Positions 60,489 to 64,000 of a stretch of 64,000 nt of DNA are shown one piece after another. The notes below the pieces were generated by a model. The model saw only the letters and a list, made by a program, of their open reading frames with translations, was not told the DNA's origin and did not search any database. Every line of letters starts with the position of its first letter. Within the stretch, counting starts at the first letter, position 1. The stretch comes from Mesonia ostreae (lineage in GTDB: Bacteria; Bacteroidota; Bacteroidia; Flavobacteriales; Flavobacteriaceae), in contig NZ_JAVRBG010000006.1 in assembly GCF_031845265.1 (NCBI RefSeq), positions 1 through 64,000 of the forward strand, given 5' to 3'. Both the position numbers and the translations under genes were made by a program.

Positions 60489-61577
60489 TTAAAAATCAAA
60501 TTTCATTTGCACGTAGACTTCTTCAGGATTTTCTTGTTTTTTCGTGTCTTCTGTGTTGAGGTTAGATAAAGAAATACCGAGCAATCTCACCGAGTTTTTC
60601 ATCTTTTCTTGATATAGTAATTCTTTAGCAGTTTCTAGAATAAGTTCCTTGGAAGCGATATAATAGCTCAGCGTTTTACTTCGAGTTTGCAAGGTAAAAT
60701 CGCTATATTTTATCTTCAGAGTAATAGTTTTTCCGGCTACATCACTTTTTTTTAAACGTCGTTCTATTTCTTCAGCAATATGTTCTAAACGCTCTAGCAT
60801 AAAAATTTCAGAAGAAATATTTTCTGAAAACGTACGTTCAGCGCCCAACGATTTCCGAATTCGGTTGGGTTTGACTTCGCTCAGGTGAATTCCGCGAACG
60901 GTTTGGTAATAATACGGTCCGCTTTTCCCGAAGTTTTCTTGTAGAAACTCCAAAGACTTGCTTTTTAAATCCTCTCCAGTAAAAATACCTAAGCTGTACA
61001 TTTTTTCGGCGGTTACCTTTCCCACGCCGTGAAATTTTCTAATTTCTAAGCTTTGCATAAACGCTTCTACCTCTTCGGGGTGCACCGTTTTTTGTCCGTT
61101 AGGTTTATTGTAATCACTGGCAATTTTCGCCACAAATTTATTGATAGATATTCCTGCAGAAGCATTTAAACCCGTTTTTTCTTTAATCTTTTCCCGTATT
61201 TCTTTGGCGATGAGCGTTGCGCTGGGATTTCCTTTTTTATTCTCTGTGACATCAAGATAAGCTTCATCTAATGATAAGGGTTCTACTAAATCTGTATATT
61301 CAAAAAATATCTTCCGAATGCGCTGAGAGATTTCTCGGTACCTATCAAAATTAGTTTTTACAAAAATTAGCTGCGGACAAAGTTTATGGGCTAAAGCGCC
61401 GCTCATAGCACTTCTTACGCCAAATTTTCGTGCTTCGTAGCTGGCGGCAGCTACCACGCCACGTTTAGAACCTCCGCCAACAGCAATTGCTTTTCCGCGT
61501 AATTCGGGATCGTCCAATTGCTCTACAGAAGCATAAAATGCATCCATATCTACGTGAATAATTTTGCGGAGTTTCAT
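60489..61577 (-). CDS. dinB: DNA polymerase IV (Y family)
   Basis: A translesion polymerase of 362 residues, started at ATG 61577 where the family N-terminus begins (KIIHVDMDAFYASVEQ). Catalytic acids are D10 and D12, and the SLDEAYLD pair (about D103-E104). The thumb helix-hairpin-helix (RKFHGVGKVTAEKMYSLGI) and little-finger domain follow. The C-terminal QMKFDF looks like a beta-clamp-binding peptide. Divergent from the Rossmann oxidoreductase. Confidence 0.95.
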   Translation of the reverse strand: MKLRKIIHVDMDAFYASVEQLDDPELRGKAIAVGGGSKRGVVAAASYEARKFGVRSAMSGALAHKLCPQLIFVKTNFDRYREISQRIRKIFFEYTDLVEPLSLDEAYLDVTENKKGNPSATLIAKEIREKIKEKTGLNASAGISINKFVAKIASDYNKPNGQKTVHPEEVEAFMQSLEIRKFHGVGKVTAEKMYSLGIFTGEDLKSKSLEFLQENFGKSGPYYYQTVRGIHLSEVKPNRIRKSLGAERTFSENISSEIFMLERLEHIAEEIERRLKKSDVAGKTITLKIKYSDFTLQTRSKTLSYYIASKELILETAKELLYQEKMKNSVRLLGISLSNLNTEDTKKQENPEEVYVQMKFDF

Positions 61578-61583
61578 CTTTTG

Positions 61584-61591
61584 CAAAGTTA
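61584..61591 (-). promoter_or_regulatory. -7 box of dinB
   Basis: Minus strand TAACTTTG (TAnnTTTG), only 6 bp upstream of the ATG at 61577, so the message would be leaderless or nearly so. Confidence 0.5.
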
Positions 61592-61650
61592 AAACATGTT
61601 TTAAGATTTGTAGGTATTCCAAAGCATTCCCTTTTCTTTATCTTTATGCC

Positions 61651-62319
61651 ATGCAAAAGAAAAAAACAGCCATTATTCTTGGCGCATCGGGTTTAACGGG
61701 AAGTCACTTACTCCAAGAACTTTTAAAAGATGATCGCTATGAAAAAATTAAGGTATTTACCAGAAGAAGCCTTTATATTACACATTCTAAATTGGAGGAA
61801 TGTCAAGTAGATTTATTTCGGTTAACCGAAGAAAAAGAAAACTTTACGGCAGATGAGGTCTTTTGCTGCATAGGAAGCACAAAAAAGAAAACGCCCAATG
61901 AGGAGTTGTATGAAAAAGTAGATGTTGGGATTCCTTCCGCAGCAGCAAAGCTATCTAAAGAAAATGGTATAGCTACTTTTATAGTTATATCGGCCCTTGG
62001 AGCAGATAGAAATAGTCGGTTTTTCTACAACCAGATGAAAGGTAAAATGGAAAATCAAGTGCTTCAACAGAAAATAAAGCATACGTATATCTTACGTCCT
62101 TCTTTAATTTCCGGTAAACGGAAAGAAAAAAGAACGTTTGAATTTCTTTGGAAACAAATCAAGAAAGTTGCAAACCTCTTTATGATGGGATCTTTAAAAA
62201 AGTTTAGATCTATTTCTGCGGAAAATATTGCAAAAGCTATGATTGTTTTAGCGAATGCACCACAAGATGAAAGAATTATAGAGTCTCACGAGATAAATAA
62301 GATAGGAAGCAAAACTTAA
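61651..62319 (+). CDS. NAD(P)H-binding Rossmann-fold oxidoreductase
   Basis: A 222-residue protein started at ATG 61651. The dinucleotide-binding motif is AIILGASGLTGSHLLQELL (residues 7-25), followed by FTRRS, and FCCIGSTKKKTP and VISALGADRNSRFFYNQMKGKME, the pattern of HTATIP2/NmrA-like atypical short-chain dehydrogenases. The lysine of the YxxxK pair corresponds to the YNQMKG segment. The substrate is unknown. Confidence 0.88.
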   Translation: MQKKKTAIILGASGLTGSHLLQELLKDDRYEKIKVFTRRSLYITHSKLEECQVDLFRLTEEKENFTADEVFCCIGSTKKKTPNEELYEKVDVGIPSAAAKLSKENGIATFIVISALGADRNSRFFYNQMKGKMENQVLQQKIKHTYILRPSLISGKRKEKRTFEFLWKQIKKVANLFMMGSLKKFRSISAENIAKAMIVLANAPQDERIIESHEINKIGSKT

Positions 62320-62409
62320 TTATAACTAGTTAAAGATGTTTGATTTACGTTTTAGAAAAGAGATTTGTTAATTTTTTTGTAACTTAAGTTTTCACTCTTA
62401 CGCTGCTTT

Positions 62410-63897
62410 ATGGTCTATAACTACCTTTCAAAAATTTATGTACATCTTGGTATCTTGCTATTATTTTTACTATTGGGGGGCTGTAAGACAGAGACCAGTG
62501 GTAAAAAATTCTTGGATGAAAATGTACCAAGTGAACCAAAAATACAACGTGATTTAGAAGAAATAAAAGCAGATGGAAAACTTACCGTCATCACCATTTA
62601 TAATTCTACTGGCTACTTTATTTATCGCGGAAAACCTATGGGTTTTGAATATGAATTGGTAGAACGATTAGCCAAAAAGTTGAATTTAGAATTGGAGATA
62701 AAAGTCGCCAAAGATATAGATCAACTCTTTACTATGCTTAATCGCGGGGATGGAGATCTCATTGCGTACGGCTTATCCATTACAGAGGCTCGAAAAAAAA
62801 TCATAGAATTTACCAATCCGCTTTACCTTACGCATCAGGTTTTAGTACAGCGAAAGCCAAGCAATTGGAGAAAGTTACCAGGATATAAAGTAAAAAGACA
62901 ACTTATTGAAGATCCAGTAGATTTAATAGGAAAAACGGTACACGTAAGAAAAAATTCCTCTTATTATGAACGGCTTCATAATTTAGAAGAAGAGATTGGG
63001 GGAGATATTGATATCGTAACCTTACCAGGAGATAAAACGACCGATGAAATAATAAAAATGGTTGTTGATGACAGTATAGACTTCACGATTTCTGACGATA
63101 ATGTGGCTTCCATTAATCAGACGTATTATCCTATTTTAGATATAGAAACCGATGTGAGTTTTTCCCAACGCATAGGTTGGGCGGTTCGTAAAAACTCTCC
63201 AGCGTTTTTAGCAGAAGTAAATGATTGGATAGAGAAGGGCAAGAAAAAAGATTTTTACTATGTCGTTTACAGCAAATACTTCAAAAATAAAAAATCATAT
63301 AGTCGCAGGATTAAGAGTGAATTCTACAGTAAAAACGAAGGTAAGATAAGTGAATATGATCCTATGATAAAGACCAATGCAAAAAGAATAGGATGGGATT
63401 GGCGTTTGCTTAGTTCTTTGGTATATCAAGAATCTCGTTTTAAACCTACAGAAAAATCTTGGGCTGGCGCAGGCGGTTTAATGCAAATTATGCCAGCTAC
63501 TGCCAAAGAATTGGGCATTGATGATATACACAACCCCAAAGAAAATTTAAAAGCTGGAGTGCTTTACTTAGAGCAAATGCGTGAGAAGTTTAGTAAGGTT
63601 ACGGACAGTGTTCAGAAAATAAAATTTACAATGGCGGCGTATAATGCAGGTTTAGGCCACGTTCGTGATGCACAACGACTTACCAAAGCAGCAGGAGAAA
63701 ATCATTTGGTTTGGGACGACCACGTAGAAGATTTTATGCTAAAATTAAGTTCTCGAGAATTTTATAGCAAACCAGAAGTTAAATACGGTTTTGTTCGTGG
63801 GAGAGAACCATTTTTATATGTTAAAGAAATATTTTTGCGTTACGATCATTACCGCGGTCTTATTCCTTTAATCACGCCCAAAAACGATAAAAAATAA
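62410..63897 (+). CDS. mltF: membrane-bound lytic transglycosylase F-like lipoprotein
   Basis: A 495-residue lipoprotein with lipobox LLLGGC (about C25). The N-terminal module (about 45-290) is a type-3 solute-binding-protein fold (LTVITIYNSTGYFIYRGKPMGFEYELVERLA). The C-terminal module (about 320-450) is an SLT lysozyme-like domain with the catalytic Glu in VYQESRFKP, then GAGGLMQIMPATAKELG and AAYNAGLGHV. It cleaves peptidoglycan; the SBP part senses muropeptides in MltF of Pseudomonas. It overlaps the next gene by one base. Confidence 0.92.
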   Translation: MVYNYLSKIYVHLGILLLFLLLGGCKTETSGKKFLDENVPSEPKIQRDLEEIKADGKLTVITIYNSTGYFIYRGKPMGFEYELVERLAKKLNLELEIKVAKDIDQLFTMLNRGDGDLIAYGLSITEARKKIIEFTNPLYLTHQVLVQRKPSNWRKLPGYKVKRQLIEDPVDLIGKTVHVRKNSSYYERLHNLEEEIGGDIDIVTLPGDKTTDEIIKMVVDDSIDFTISDDNVASINQTYYPILDIETDVSFSQRIGWAVRKNSPAFLAEVNDWIEKGKKKDFYYVVYSKYFKNKKSYSRRIKSEFYSKNEGKISEYDPMIKTNAKRIGWDWRLLSSLVYQESRFKPTEKSWAGAGGLMQIMPATAKELGIDDIHNPKENLKAGVLYLEQMREKFSKVTDSVQKIKFTMAAYNAGLGHVRDAQRLTKAAGENHLVWDDHVEDFMLKLSSREFYSKPEVKYGFVRGREPFLYVKEIFLRYDHYRGLIPLITPKNDKK

Positions 63898-64000
63898 TGC
63901 AAGAAATAGAACGAAAATTTTTACTAAAAAATGATTCCTTTAAAAAAGAGGCTTATAATTCTTATAGCATTAAGCAGGCTTATCTTAACTCTCATAAAGA
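63897..64000 (+). CDS. CYTH-domain protein, 5' part only
   Basis: Thirty-four codons before the window end. The protein begins MQEIERKFLLKND, the EXEXK-type metal-triphosphate-binding start of CYTH/triphosphate-tunnel enzymes, and continues SIKQAYLNS. Its ATG overlaps the mltF stop (taATG). The rest lies outside the window. Confidence 0.85.
   Translation, partial: MQEIERKFLLKNDSFKKEAYNSYSIKQAYLNSHK

Overview
The window is low-GC chromosomal DNA from a member of the Bacteroidota, most likely a marine or environmental Flavobacteriaceae. This rests on TAnnTTTG -7 promoter boxes, very few Shine-Dalgarno sites, TonB receptors with a carboxypeptidase-like N-terminal domain, an IPExxxVDY protein, a truncated T9SS-type cell-surface protein and characteristic dispersed intergenic palindromes. 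The genus cannot be fixed. It is draft sequence: a 100-N scaffold gap (30977-31076) lies inside a heptamer tandem array.

Region 1 (1-14.6 kb) is a heme locus. hemA-hemC-hemD-hemE-(unknown gene)-hemF and, after a gap, hemB run on the minus strand. An AraC-type regulator, hemH, a MATE exporter, hemJ, a histidine kinase and a crotonase run divergently on the plus strand. Every step from glutamyl-tRNA to protoheme is present except hemL.

Region 2 (15-20.2 kb) holds a radical SAM protein behind a 27-bp palindrome, a plsC/acyl-ACP desaturase/HD-domain operon, a bacilliredoxin with a clear terminator, and a membrane TerB-DnaJ protein.

Region 3 (20.4-36.9 kb) is about metals and envelope. A frameshifted thioredoxin and a frameshifted TonB receptor lie back to back with a DtxR/MntR-type regulator and a complete four-gene Mn/Zn/Fe ABC importer; two matching TTTAGG-N4-GCTAAA palindromes sit in the divergent region. 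Next come leucyl aminopeptidase, the gap-containing repeat block, feoA-feoB plus a 48-residue FeoB-associated Cys-rich protein, an SCO protein and the RseP protease.

Region 4 (37-49.7 kb) is accessory: tRNA-Asn with a consensus promoter and terminator, a surface protein lacking its C-terminal sorting domain, a WYL/HIRAN pair, and a five-gene siderophore-type operon (TonB receptor, DUF4374 lipoprotein, exported ankyrin protein, DUF2271 protein with a possible flavinylation motif, PepSY-flavodoxin-reductase fusion). It resembles the Bacteroides XusABC system with two extra proteins, and two nested inverted-repeat elements lie between its genes. A GIY-YIG nuclease gene bracketed by ~110-bp direct repeats follows.

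Region 5 (49.7-64 kb) is housekeeping: pncB-pncA NAD salvage, tadA, dxs, purN-RNase H, acpP-fabF-rnc (with a terminator-shaped hairpin inside the rnc coding start), IPExxxVDY-pyk, an acetyltransferase, dinB, a Rossmann oxidoreductase, an MltF-like transglycosylase and the start of a CYTH-domain gene cut by the window end.
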